NCBI RefSeq assembly: GCF_000218875.1
Contig: NC_015709.1
Span: 372,001 to 436,000, forward strand
Length of the DNA: 64,000 bases
Direction of reading: 5' to 3'
Source of the DNA: Zymomonas mobilis subsp. pomaceae ATCC 29192
GTDB lineage: Bacteria; Pseudomonadota; Alphaproteobacteria; Sphingomonadales; Sphingomonadaceae
Part shown: one piece after another, positions 36,628 to 46,700 of the stretch
How the letters are laid out: each line of letters opens with the position of its first letter
Position numbering within the stretch: the stretch's first letter is position 1
Made by a program: the position numbers and the translations under genes
The notes under the pieces: model-generated
What the model saw: the letters and a program-made list of their open reading frames with translations, nothing else
The model's database searches: none
What the model was told of the DNA's origin: nothing

Positions 36628-37910
36628 TGCTTAAGTTATTTTTTCAACTAAGGATTTATATAATGCTACCAGATCGGGAGATCATTCTTGATCTGTCACG
36701 TCTTTTATCGCGTATACTTCATTCTACGCCGACAGGCGTTGATCGCGTAGAAATGGCCTACGCCCGCGAATTAATGCAAACTATTCCAGATCACTTACAC
36801 TTTGCTGTAGTCAATATTTTTGGCGCTTATGGTCGCATCCCACGAGAAACAGCTTTATCTTTTTTAACGCATACCGAAGCCCTTTGGAATGGTAAGATTA
36901 CAATTCCAAGCAAAAAAATTGAACGGTTAGTATATATAAGTAATATTTATCGGCGTATGTGGCCTCGTTCTGTTCCCCCCAAGCCTAGTCATGTAACACG
37001 GATTTTTTTGCAATCCTCCCCCCATCATTTAACCCATAAAAAACTAACTGCCTCTATTTTAAAGAAAGAACACGCTAAGTTTGTGTGTTTGCTTCATGAT
37101 CTGATCCCCATAGAATTCCCCGAATATGCAAGGCCAGACGGTGCAGAACTTCATATAAAACGTTTGCGTACCGTTGCCGAATTAGCAGACGGTATTATTG
37201 CCAATTCTTATGATACCCAAAAAGAGTTTCAGACATTTTCGAAAAATTTTGGGCGTTCGATACCTATTATAACAGCGCATCTAGGTATTGATCCGATTCA
37301 TAAAACTTTTTCAGAAAAAAATGGTCAGACTCTCAAAAATCTATTTGACATTGACAATATTTCTAAAGACCATCCCATATTCATTTGTTTGGGTACAATT
37401 GAACCTAGAAAAAATCACCTTTTACTTCTCAATATTTGGAGAAAATTAGTCCAAAATTATGGAGATAAAGCACCTTATCTTATTTTAATTGGCCGTCGAG
37501 GTTGGGAAAACGAGAATATTGTTGATATGCTCGAGCGATGTCCTGCTATCAAAAAGCGTGTCTATGAATTTAGCAATCTTGATGATCGTCAAATACAACT
37601 ATGGTTAAAACAAGCACGAGCCTTGTTGATGCCTTCTTTTGCGGAAGGCTATGGATTACCCATTGCGGAGGCTATAAATTTAAATCTTCCGGTTATCTGT
37701 AGTGACATTCCTGCCCATCGAGAGGTCGGCGGTGAGGTTGCAGAATTTCTTGATCCCTTAGATGGTGTAGGGTGGTTAGATACTATTTTGGATTATAGTC
37801 AGGCTGAATCAAAGCGCGTAAAAGCACAGAAAATAGCTATGAAAGAGTGGCAACCTCCTTCATGGAAAACACATATTTCTGCTGTTCTACAGTTGGTTCA
37901 AGACTTATAA
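36627..37910 (+). CDS. Glycosyltransferase, GT4-type
   Basis: A 427-residue GT-B fold glycosyltransferase. The C-terminal donor domain has GTIEPRKNHLLLLNIWRKL, an LIGRRGWENENI stretch and MPSFAEGYGLPIAEAINLNLPVICSDIPAHREVGGEVAEFLDP, which carries the E-x7-E sugar-nucleotide motif. The N-terminal half begins with DLSRLLSR and VDRVEMAYARELM. Starts at 36627 (overlapping the ATPase stop) or 36663 (AGGA upstream) are both possible. Its place between two export genes suggests it builds part of the exported polysaccharide; donor and acceptor are unknown. Confidence 0.87.
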   Translation: MLKLFFQLRIYIMLPDREIILDLSRLLSRILHSTPTGVDRVEMAYARELMQTIPDHLHFAVVNIFGAYGRIPRETALSFLTHTEALWNGKITIPSKKIERLVYISNIYRRMWPRSVPPKPSHVTRIFLQSSPHHLTHKKLTASILKKEHAKFVCLLHDLIPIEFPEYARPDGAELHIKRLRTVAELADGIIANSYDTQKEFQTFSKNFGRSIPIITAHLGIDPIHKTFSEKNGQTLKNLFDIDNISKDHPIFICLGTIEPRKNHLLLLNIWRKLVQNYGDKAPYLILIGRRGWENENIVDMLERCPAIKKRVYEFSNLDDRQIQLWLKQARALLMPSFAEGYGLPIAEAINLNLPVICSDIPAHREVGGEVAEFLDPLDGVGWLDTILDYSQAESKRVKAQKIAMKEWQPPSWKTHISAVLQLVQDL

Positions 37911-37940
37911 AACTGATACTTAAAAAATAACAATATTTTA

Positions 37941-39131
37941 TTGTTAACTGATTTGGAAAAAAATGTGGAAACGACAGGCGAAGAATACAATAATAAGTTA
38001 TTAAAAAATGTCCTTTTCTTAAAGGAAAAAGCCAAAAAAATATGGAACAACAATAGAAATTTTATAATAGTTGTTGTTATCCCTATTTTATGTCTTTCCG
38101 CCTATTATTTATTATTAGCCTCAAAACAATATGAATCCGAAACACACTTCGTTGTCCGTTCTGATGGACAAAATGCAATGCCTGGGACTGGTTTAAGCCA
38201 GATGATGGGTGCATTAGGCAGCTCGGGCGGAAGTCAGTCCGAAGGTGTCAGTGTTAATGATTATCTTCAATCCCATGATGTGGTTGCAAAAATAAAATCT
38301 CAGGTTGACCTAGTTTCTATGTTCCGCAGGCCAGAAGCTGATATTATTGCGCGTTTATGGTTTTCTAATCCGACACCAGAAACTTTGCTGAAATATTATC
38401 TCCGTCATGTTCGGATCAAATACGAGACTGAAACCGGTATTACAAATATAAAAGTCAGGATGTTTCGCCCAGAGGATGCCTATTTACTAGCTCAAATGCT
38501 GCTAAAACTAGGAGAGGATCGGGTCAATGAGATGAACAAACGGCGTTATGATAGTGCTGTAGGGGTAGCCAAAAATCAACTACAACAAGCCGAAGACAAA
38601 ATTACTGAAATTCAAGTTGCCATAACGCATTTTAGGCGGGGGGATCAGGATTTGGATCCAAAGGTAACTGGGGAAACTCAAATCAAATTAGTCTCTCAAT
38701 TGACCGCGCAATTGTCGCAGGCTCGAGCACAATTAGATTCAATGAAGCAAACTATTTCCCCCGATAGTCCTCAATATATAGCACAAGCTCGACAAGTAGA
38801 GGCCTTAGAGGCTGTCGTTAATAAACAAAGAAATATTATGACTAGTGGCCAAAAGGCGATTGTTGGTGGTCTTGGATCTTATGAAGAATTACGGATAAGA
38901 CAAGAATTTGCTGCAAAACGCTATGAGTCTGCAGCAGCCTCTCTTGTAAGAGCAAATGAAACAGCAATGCGACAAAAATTATTTATTGTGCACGTTGTTG
39001 AACCTAATATGCCGGTTAAGTCTACCTATCCCAAACCCCTACTGACAATTGCAGGTGTTGGACTCGTCTTAATGATTGTTTATGCTATCGGCTGGTTAAT
39101 CGTCGCAGGTACACGCGAACACGCTGCTTGA
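37941..39131 (+). CDS. Capsule export inner-membrane protein (KpsE/CtrB/BexC-like)
   Basis: A 396-residue polysaccharide co-polymerase-type protein with a cytoplasmic N-terminus, one membrane helix at about 41-60, a long periplasmic coiled-coil region (about 190-330, rich in Gln, Ala and Glu), and a second helix near 363-388. The segments KQYESETHFVVRSD, VNDYLQSHDVVAKI and VVEPNMPVKSTYPKP are typical. It should bridge the inner-membrane transporter to the OPX channel. The start is uncertain: the TTG at 37941 has no clear ribosome site, and a TTG at 37953 or GTG at 37965 could serve. It is the last gene of the operon. Confidence 0.84.
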   Translation: MLTDLEKNVETTGEEYNNKLLKNVLFLKEKAKKIWNNNRNFIIVVVIPILCLSAYYLLLASKQYESETHFVVRSDGQNAMPGTGLSQMMGALGSSGGSQSEGVSVNDYLQSHDVVAKIKSQVDLVSMFRRPEADIIARLWFSNPTPETLLKYYLRHVRIKYETETGITNIKVRMFRPEDAYLLAQMLLKLGEDRVNEMNKRRYDSAVGVAKNQLQQAEDKITEIQVAITHFRRGDQDLDPKVTGETQIKLVSQLTAQLSQARAQLDSMKQTISPDSPQYIAQARQVEALEAVVNKQRNIMTSGQKAIVGGLGSYEELRIRQEFAAKRYESAAASLVRANETAMRQKLFIVHVVEPNMPVKSTYPKPLLTIAGVGLVLMIVYAIGWLIVAGTREHAA

Positions 39132-39144
39132 TTTTTAGATTGAA

Positions 39145-39192
39145 GACGATAGTTTGATAATAGATATAATGTATTAAAATCAAACTATCGTC
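39145..39192 (+). terminator. Terminator of the polysaccharide export operon
   Basis: GACGATAGTTTGAT (39145-39158) is an exact complement of ATCAAACTATCGTC (39179-39192), with a 20-base AT-rich loop, followed by TCTTTAAG. It lies 13 bases after the stop codon. Confidence 0.75.
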
Positions 39193-39210
39193 TCTTTAAG
39201 GTAACGTTAT

Positions 39211-39240
39211 TTATAATTAGAATAGGCATTCTAATTATAA
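39211..39240. repeat. Perfect 13-base-pair AT-rich hairpin
   Basis: TTATAATTAGAAT (39211-39223) pairs exactly with ATTCTAATTATAA (39228-39240) around the loop AGGC. It lies just after the operon terminator, with no T run. A further dyad TAATACG/CGTATTA sits at 39299-39313. Confidence 0.6.
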
Positions 39241-39404
39241 TACAGTTATTGAGAGTGAGATAATTCACTGATAATAAAATGAATAAATACTCATTAAATA
39301 ATACGGCGTATTAAAAATAATTTTTTGTCACTTGCCATTATGCAAGAACATTAAGAATAATTATTTTCTATGAAAAATGATTAAGATATACTGAGGAAAT
39401 ATCT

Positions 39405-39481
<77 letters not shown>

Positions 39482-39570
39482 CAGAGAAGAGGTCTTTAGC
39501 AAAGCCTTCCTCTGGCGGCTACCCTAAAATGATATATTCTGAAAATTTCCTAGCAAATAACACTAGAAAA

Positions 39571-41538
39571 TTAATTTTGTCCCGTAATCGGAACGACTTT
39601 CGTCCTACTACTAGTGACCATAGCGGCCGCTGTAGATAATTGAGACTTTTTCGGAACATTAGAATACGCATGAAGAGGCATAGTGGCCGCTTCTTTTAAA
39701 GCTATATGGACAATACCACTTGCCGTAGAGGCTTCTAATGTCCCGTCCTGACGATGTTCTTCAGGCGTAATAAAAATCCCTGTGCCAGCTAACGCACGTC
39801 CCATAGCTGGGCATGAAGTTATATAGGCAATGGCAGGGGCTAAAATTAGTCCAATAGCGACCATTAAAAGCCATGTTAATGAACCCCCACCTATTAAAGC
39901 AAGCAAAGCGAATATAACGCCTACAATCATATGGGGGCGATAGTGATTAAAGGCTTCTGAAAAGTCGATACCATCCACCTCTCGTCTTTGCGTGTTCCAG
40001 CCGCTAGGGCGACCACGTATAATATCGATAAAGGTTATGGTCTGAGTCACCATAAGCATAGGAGCAATAAAAGCGGAAAGCGGTATTTCAATAACAACAC
40101 TGGCAAGAATACCACTTACGCCCCCCAATGCTTTGGAGCGCCGCCGATCCATAACAGCCCAAATAACAGCCAGAATTTTGGCACCGAACAGACAAATAAC
40201 GGTTAAAATCAATAACCAAGGAGAAGGGGATAAACTAAGATTGGCACCGGCGCCGCCAAAATGGTGCATTAAGGTGGCAATCAATAGGAAAAGCCATACA
40301 GTAGATGTCGCATAAGAGGTAACACCGATTAATAATTGTAAGCGGTTGACCCAATGAAGGCCTTTTATACCCAGTAAACGGGTATGCTGTAAGTTACCTT
40401 GACACCAACGACGATCTCGAATAGCGCCATCGATCAATGTAGGAGGATATTCTTCATAGCTACCTTCTGCCATAATAGTGTGGACGGTCCACCCCTTGCG
40501 ACGTAGCAAAGTGGCTTCCACAACATCATGACTCATAATATTACCGCCAAAAGGTTCTTTTCCTGAAAGTTTAGGTAGACCACAACTTTCTGCAAAAGCT
40601 TTGACGCGGACGATAGCATTATGTCCCCAAAAACTGGCTTCAGAGCCTGACCACCAGATTAAACCAGCGCTAGCCAAGGGCCCATAGAGACGGGCTGAAA
40701 ATTGTTGCCAGCGGGCAAAAAAAGTTTGGCCATTTACTGGCATTGGAACTGTTTGCAATAAGGCTAAACCTTTATCCCTATCCAAACTGGCAGCCATACG
40801 GGTGATAGTTTGACCGGCCATAAGACTGTCAGCATCCAATATCAGCATGTAGTCGTAACCACCGCCAAAATTATGTATCCAGTCAGCAATATTACCAGGT
40901 TTTCGAGCAATATTTTTTTCTCGCCGACGATACCATACCGGTAAATCGACTTCTTCTTTTAGTCTTTTTAACGCTGCAAATTCAATTAAACCATTAGCGG
41001 GATTAGAGTCACTGAGAATAAAAAATTCAAAATGTTTACCGAACCCTGTTTTTGCAATAGATTGTGCAATTACCTTAATCCGCAGATAAACCATATCGAC
41101 GTCTTCGTTATAGATAGGCATCAATATAGCCGTTTTTCCACGCGGAGCTACCGAAGCAGGGGGCATTTGATAATCAGCAGAAGCCCGCCCGCGAACTAGC
41201 TGAATAAATCCTATTAAGGCTCCCATGAAACCAAAGAAAAGCCATGCAAATAAGGGCGAGAATAAAAGAAAAATTAAAATTTCGCTGAAACTGATGCCTT
41301 GCACGGCTTCGGCAAGCCAGACATCTGCAGCGGCGGCTATCGCAACAATAATCGTAATACCAAAGAGTAACCCACGTCGGTTACCGATACCAGGAGGAGA
41401 AGTTTTAGGCTTTTGGGTGATAGGTCCAACCTTATCCCATGACTGGATAGGCATGGCTATCGGTATTCGGGGAGGAAGAGAAAAAAAAACTTCATCCATT
41501 TTAGTCGGCTGTTCTATAGATGTCTTCGTAGGAGTCAT
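39571..41538 (-). CDS. opgH: Glucans biosynthesis glucosyltransferase OpgH
   Basis: OpgH is the inner-membrane GT2 glucosyltransferase that makes the backbone of osmoregulated periplasmic glucans from UDP-glucose. The 655-residue protein has an N-terminal pair of membrane helices (about 55-115), the GT2 domain with PIYNEDVDMVYLRI, the LILDADSLM metal motif, SHDVVEATLLRRKGW and RRWCQGNLQH (the RxxRW-type acceptor motif), then further helices. It is shorter than E. coli OpgH (847 residues), mostly at the N-terminus. It follows opgG on the same strand with a 325-base gap. Confidence 0.93.
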   Translation of the reverse strand: MTPTKTSIEQPTKMDEVFFSLPPRIPIAMPIQSWDKVGPITQKPKTSPPGIGNRRGLLFGITIIVAIAAAADVWLAEAVQGISFSEILIFLLFSPLFAWLFFGFMGALIGFIQLVRGRASADYQMPPASVAPRGKTAILMPIYNEDVDMVYLRIKVIAQSIAKTGFGKHFEFFILSDSNPANGLIEFAALKRLKEEVDLPVWYRRREKNIARKPGNIADWIHNFGGGYDYMLILDADSLMAGQTITRMAASLDRDKGLALLQTVPMPVNGQTFFARWQQFSARLYGPLASAGLIWWSGSEASFWGHNAIVRVKAFAESCGLPKLSGKEPFGGNIMSHDVVEATLLRRKGWTVHTIMAEGSYEEYPPTLIDGAIRDRRWCQGNLQHTRLLGIKGLHWVNRLQLLIGVTSYATSTVWLFLLIATLMHHFGGAGANLSLSPSPWLLILTVICLFGAKILAVIWAVMDRRRSKALGGVSGILASVVIEIPLSAFIAPMLMVTQTITFIDIIRGRPSGWNTQRREVDGIDFSEAFNHYRPHMIVGVIFALLALIGGGSLTWLLMVAIGLILAPAIAYITSCPAMGRALAGTGIFITPEEHRQDGTLEASTASGIVHIALKEAATMPLHAYSNVPKKSQLSTAAAMVTSSRTKVVPITGQN

Positions 41539-41863
41539 CGTTATTCGCCTTTCCCCAGAAACCGGCTATAGAGTTTAAAATGACTATAAGCTCCGTCATT
41601 TCTATAATTTTTGCAGGCAATAGAAAAACAGGGATTATGGCATCACTTTTACCGGCGTCTTAAAAATCAGATCAACCTGGCTGATGAGACCATAGTTTTC
41701 ACTAAAACCACTTTACTATGCTTTAGATTATCATGCAATTCGGTAACTATATATGCCCGAGAACGACTTCACCCAAATTGACTATAAATCCAAGGGATTT
41801 CTCGGTCTTTAGCGGAACCAGAAAAACAAAGAATTACAGCCTTTGGGTTAGTCGACTACTTCA
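41539..41863 (-). other. opgG-opgH intergenic region
   Basis: This 325-base gap between two genes of one pathway contains no ORF or strong hairpin that I can support. It may hold a promoter for opgH, or opgH may be read from the opgG transcript. Confidence 0.5.
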
Positions 41864-43435
41864 TTAACCTATTGCATAGAGCCAGGTCTCACTGACAGCA
41901 TTGTTGCCTTGTTTTAGATAGCCACGTAATTCGGTGACAGCATTTGGAACAGGCTTGATTTCTACAGTCGCACGCCAACGATTTGAGAAACCTGCAACAG
42001 CGGCAGCGCTACTGTAAATAATTTGTCCCTGACTGGCTGTAACGACAAAGTCTACGCTGTTATTGGGTAATTTTTCTAGAGCTGAGCCTTCAAAATCGAC
42101 AACGATTTTTTCTATACCTGCCTTCGCCCAACGTTCATCTTGTCCGACGAAATCATCGCTCGCCATGCCTGTGCGAGTGGCGATAACATAGGAGGAGGGT
42201 TTGGGAAGAGGTTCACTATTAAGCCATGTCAGACGATAGGATAAGTCATGGCGATCACCAGCCTTAGCAGGGCCAGCTGGCACCCACATGGCGCCAATAT
42301 TATCATCCGTTTCACCTGTCGTTGCCATTTCGAGCAGATTAATAGCGCCAGCACCCCAGTTGTTACGGGTTTCAAGCCATAGGTTAGGCCGTTTTTCGTA
42401 AAAGAAATTATCATCCTGATAGTGATCAAAATCACGATCTCGTTGTATTAATCCCCATCCCTTAGGATTTTCATCGCTAAAGCTACTTACTCTTGTGACA
42501 GTATGATTTTCCAAAGGACGCCATAGTCTTTCGCCCTTCCCTGTCCATAGAGCCAATCCATCGGAATCATGAACTTCCGGTCGCCAATCTTTTCCGGTGC
42601 GGTGATTGTTTTCACCATACCAGAACATACTCGTCATGACACCAAAGCCCAACCGTTCTACATTTTTACGTAAGCGCACGGTGCAATCAATATCCTGAAC
42701 AACATGGCCACCCTGATGACGGTTGACAATGCGATAAGCGCCAGAAACACTTGGGCCTTCTAATAAAGCATAGACTGTTAAGTCGCCATTATTAGGGCTA
42801 CGTTCTAACCAAAAACGGGTAAAAACAGGAAATTCTTCTGGATGATTAAAACCTGTATCAATAGCTAGACCACGCGCTGATAAGCCATATTGATCCTGAT
42901 CTCCAGAACTTCGGAAATAAGAGGCCCCCATAAACGCTAACCAATCATGGGCCCTATTGGGATTCATGAAACGAAAGCCTCCGAAACCAGCTTGATTTTG
43001 GGGTAGTTTATGTAATGGGCTATCCGCAGGCGCATTAAATAAACTATCAGAAAAAAGCATTTCTCGTGATTGCCCTTTCTCTACAACGTAAATTTTCAAA
43101 GGAATAGGGGCTGCACGATTAACGGGGAAAAATTGGGTCGCTCTTAGCGGATCGTTAGCCCATAAGGTGCGATCATCCCGCCAGCTAATTTTACTCATAG
43201 CGTTATAATCAATCGCCATTACCTGAGGTGTCGGCTTGGGAGGCGTATAAGGATGCTGGGATAGATCTATCGCGTAGGATTTTAGGCCTTCCCACGAGAA
43301 ATTTTGAGCCTTTCCAAAACTTAAGCCATCATTCAGCGCAGCTGCGAAGAGTGAATCTCCCTTAAAACCTGTCCCTGCAACAGCAGCAATACCCAAGGTA
43401 AACAGCATCTGACGTCGGTTATAAGTGGCGCTCAT
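41864..43435 (-). CDS. opgG: Periplasmic glucan biosynthesis protein OpgG/OpgD family
   Basis: A 523-residue MdoG-family protein needed to make or branch periplasmic glucans together with OpgH. The N-terminus NRRQMLFTLGIAAVAG has twin arginines and resembles a Tat signal, as in OpgD rather than OpgG. The MdoG core follows: DYNAMSKISWRDDRTLWAND, FGGFRFMNPN, SSGDQDQYGLSARGLAID, FPVFTRFWLERS, and MTSMFWYGENNHRTGKDWRPEVHDSDGL. OpgG and OpgD are close paralogues and only one is seen here, so the exact name is uncertain. It lies upstream of opgH. Confidence 0.88.
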   Translation of the reverse strand: MSATYNRRQMLFTLGIAAVAGTGFKGDSLFAAALNDGLSFGKAQNFSWEGLKSYAIDLSQHPYTPPKPTPQVMAIDYNAMSKISWRDDRTLWANDPLRATQFFPVNRAAPIPLKIYVVEKGQSREMLFSDSLFNAPADSPLHKLPQNQAGFGGFRFMNPNRAHDWLAFMGASYFRSSGDQDQYGLSARGLAIDTGFNHPEEFPVFTRFWLERSPNNGDLTVYALLEGPSVSGAYRIVNRHQGGHVVQDIDCTVRLRKNVERLGFGVMTSMFWYGENNHRTGKDWRPEVHDSDGLALWTGKGERLWRPLENHTVTRVSSFSDENPKGWGLIQRDRDFDHYQDDNFFYEKRPNLWLETRNNWGAGAINLLEMATTGETDDNIGAMWVPAGPAKAGDRHDLSYRLTWLNSEPLPKPSSYVIATRTGMASDDFVGQDERWAKAGIEKIVVDFEGSALEKLPNNSVDFVVTASQGQIIYSSAAAVAGFSNRWRATVEIKPVPNAVTELRGYLKQGNNAVSETWLYAIG

Positions 43436-43746
43436 CTATATTCTCTCCGAATAGTTATGCATGGCTTGATAAGGATGCAGACAGGATAATTTAAAGATAT
43501 ATTACCTTATAACAATGCGTTATTTACAATTTATATCCCTGTTTGCAGGATGCATCTTTTATTGACTAGGGCTGTATAATTTAATGCTTTACCCTCCCTT
43601 CAACAATCATAGGGGCATGGGCAAGGGGATAAATCGTAAAATAAGATGGTTTGTATTTTAGAAGCGACCGATGACATCGGTTTGATATTTCCTACCCATA
43701 ATTTGAGTTTATAGACAACATCTAAAACAGGATAAAAGTTACCCTT
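43436..43746. other. opgG / GH35 divergent intergenic region
   Basis: A 311-base gap with promoters for opgG (minus) and the GH35-like gene (plus). It is less AT-rich than other gaps. I see no ORF, RNA gene or strong repeat. Confidence 0.5.
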
Positions 43747-46700
43747 ATGAAAGGCATAGGAAGACAATACCGGCTATTAGCACTCCTGATGCCTTTATGG
43801 ATGACATCGGTAGTAGGACATGCGGTTCCCGCCGATACCGCAGAAAGTAAAACGCGCTTATCTCGTCCGGTAAAGGGAAATGATATAACCGTTAGTTTAC
43901 CCGCAGAAAAGACGGTTCGCATTACCTTTGACCGCTACTCCGCTATGATTGATAGCCAAAGATTTCTTATTTGGAGTGGTGAATTTGACCCTTTCCGCCT
44001 GCCCAGCCCTTCTTTATGGCAGGATGTCTTTGAAAAAATGAAGGCTATCGGATTTAATACGGTAACCATTCAACTTGATTGGGCTTATCATTCGCCTGCC
44101 CCCGGTGTTTATGATTTCAACGGGATAAGGGATATTGATCGCCTACTTAGTATGGCAAAAGTAGCCGGCTTATACGTTGTTATCCGAATTGGGCCTTATG
44201 CCGATGCTGATCTATCCCGAGGCGGTTTCCCCGGTTGGCTAACCCGTCAAAAAGTAAACGCCAGAAGTGATGACCCAACTTATCTTACGGCGGTTGATGA
44301 ATGGTTAACCCATGTCAACGCAATCATTAGTCGTCATCAATATGATGGGGAAAAAGGTAATGTTATTCTTTATCAAGTTGAAGACCGTTTGGGAGATCCT
44401 AGCCCCGTAAAACAGCGCTATATGGCGCATCTTTACGCCAAAGCGCGCCATGATGGTATCAGCTTACCTATTTTTCATAATGAAACAGGCCCAGTCGGTG
44501 ATTGGCTCTCCGTAGCCCAATCAAGTGAAGACAGCGCCCATATGATTGACTTACATGGCTTTACCACAAACACGACCCGTCTTTGTGATATTCAAAATCA
44601 ACCTTTAAGAGAGATCGCCCCCCCTGATTTAGGCTATTATAGCCCTAGCAATACGGCTGATTTTTTACGACGACCTGCCACTAGTCTTGTCACTATCCAA
44701 GATGGGGATGCCGATTATTGGGGCAGTAATGATCGCTATAGCTGTCTCGTCAAAAGTAATGATGAACGCCATCAAGCTTTAATATTAGGGACGAATTTAA
44801 GTAATGGTCTAACCAATCAAACCCTTAGAATGGTCTATGGGGGCATTAACTGGGGATGGCTTGGAAAATCTGGCCGTTTTACGTCTTTTGACTATAGCGC
44901 CCCGATTGATGAAGCGCGTAATCTTCGCCCAAAGGCGAATGGTTTGAAACGTTTGGGACAGTTTATAACGGCCTTCCCAGATATTACGAAAATGGCGCCC
45001 GGTGCGATTATTGTCCCGACATCCAGTCATATCCGCGTTTTGCATAATGTTAATCCAGATACAGGTTCACATTTACTGTTTATTACTCATAAGCCCGCCA
45101 ACAGTCTGCATGACAGCAAATTTACGCTGTCCCTTACGCTGCCAGACGGTACCTACACCTTGCCTGAAGAAGGAATGTTAGAGTTAAATGGGCATGATAG
45201 TAAGTATCTGATAGCCGGTTTTAATCTCGGCAGGAATCGGTTGGTTTATTCAACATCCCAATTTCAGACGATGATAACGCAGGGTGAGCATGATGTCGCG
45301 TTATTTAATGGTCTTCAAGGGGAAGCAGGGGAAACGGTGCTACGCTATGAAACCAAGCCACGTGTGACCGTTATAGAAGGGAATGCCCATTATTTTTACG
45401 ACCCCGCACGTCATGACTTACGCCTCAATTATATTCATACAGGGCTTATACGAATAAAAATTGAAAATGGTGGACCTACGCCGCTTATTCTCTTGATCGG
45501 GGATGAAAATGAATCGGCACGCTTTTGGAAATTGTCTACCGAAGCGGGGGATGTATTAGCACGCGGCCCTACCCTTATTCGTCAAGCCTCAACAACCGAT
45601 CTGACTTTATCTTTGCGCGGTGATACAGGCTATCAGGAACCGTTAGAAGTGTGGGCACCGCCGACTATTATGTATTTAGAATGGAATGGCCATCGCACCA
45701 GCTTTAGTCGCAGTATGATCAATGGCAGCTTGATTGCTAAAGATACGTTACCAGAGCCAGAATCGGCTACCTTGCCAGACCTTATGACCCTTGATTGGCA
45801 AGCAGCCGAAGGCACTCCAGAAGCGAAACCCGATTTCGACGATAGCCGCTGGCAAAAAACAGAGGATATTCCCGATACTGCGACGGTATTACCCCCTGAT
45901 GGACAACCGAATCTTAATGCGGATTCTTATGGATTTCATGATGGAGATATTTGGTATCGAGGCCATTTTACAGGCGATAGTCAGGCACAGGAATTGACGT
46001 TACATTATGGCGCAGGGGGAAGTGGCTTTTTACAATTGTGGATGGATGGTCAGTTTTTGGGTGAAGGTGAGATGGAAAGCGGATTATCGCATCCTGCCAA
46101 CCGGGACACTATACGTTTTAAGTTACCCGATATGGCCCAAAAAGCAGGAGATCATGTTTTCTCTGTGATGATCCGATTAAATGGCCATCAAGAAGATAAT
46201 GCCTATAATAACAGCCAGAGAGCTCCTTCTGGTCTCATTGCCGCATCCCTTGCCGATCCGTCAGGGCCTGCTTACGCGGTACCTATTGCATGGCGTATTC
46301 AAGGGAATCTGAATGGTGAAAATCTGGTTGATATTGATCGCGGCCCCCTTAATAACGGTGGACAATATGGTGAGCGTGAAGGTTGGCATTTACCGGGCTA
46401 TTCAGCCAGCAATTGGTCTTCCGGTGATATTGGCCATTTATCTTCAAAGCCTGGCACAACATGGTATCGAACGCATTTCAAGTTAGATCTGCCTAAACAA
46501 AATGATATGACGCTTGGATTGACGATTGGTGATCTCCAAAAACTCCGTTCAAAAAGCCATTATCGGATGCTAATTTTTGTCAATGGTTGGAATGTTGGGC
46601 AATATATAGCCCATATTGGTCCACAGCATATTTTTTCTATCCCAGCGGGTATTCTTGATCATCATGGGGATAACACCTTGGCGCTGGCGGTAACTTCTGC

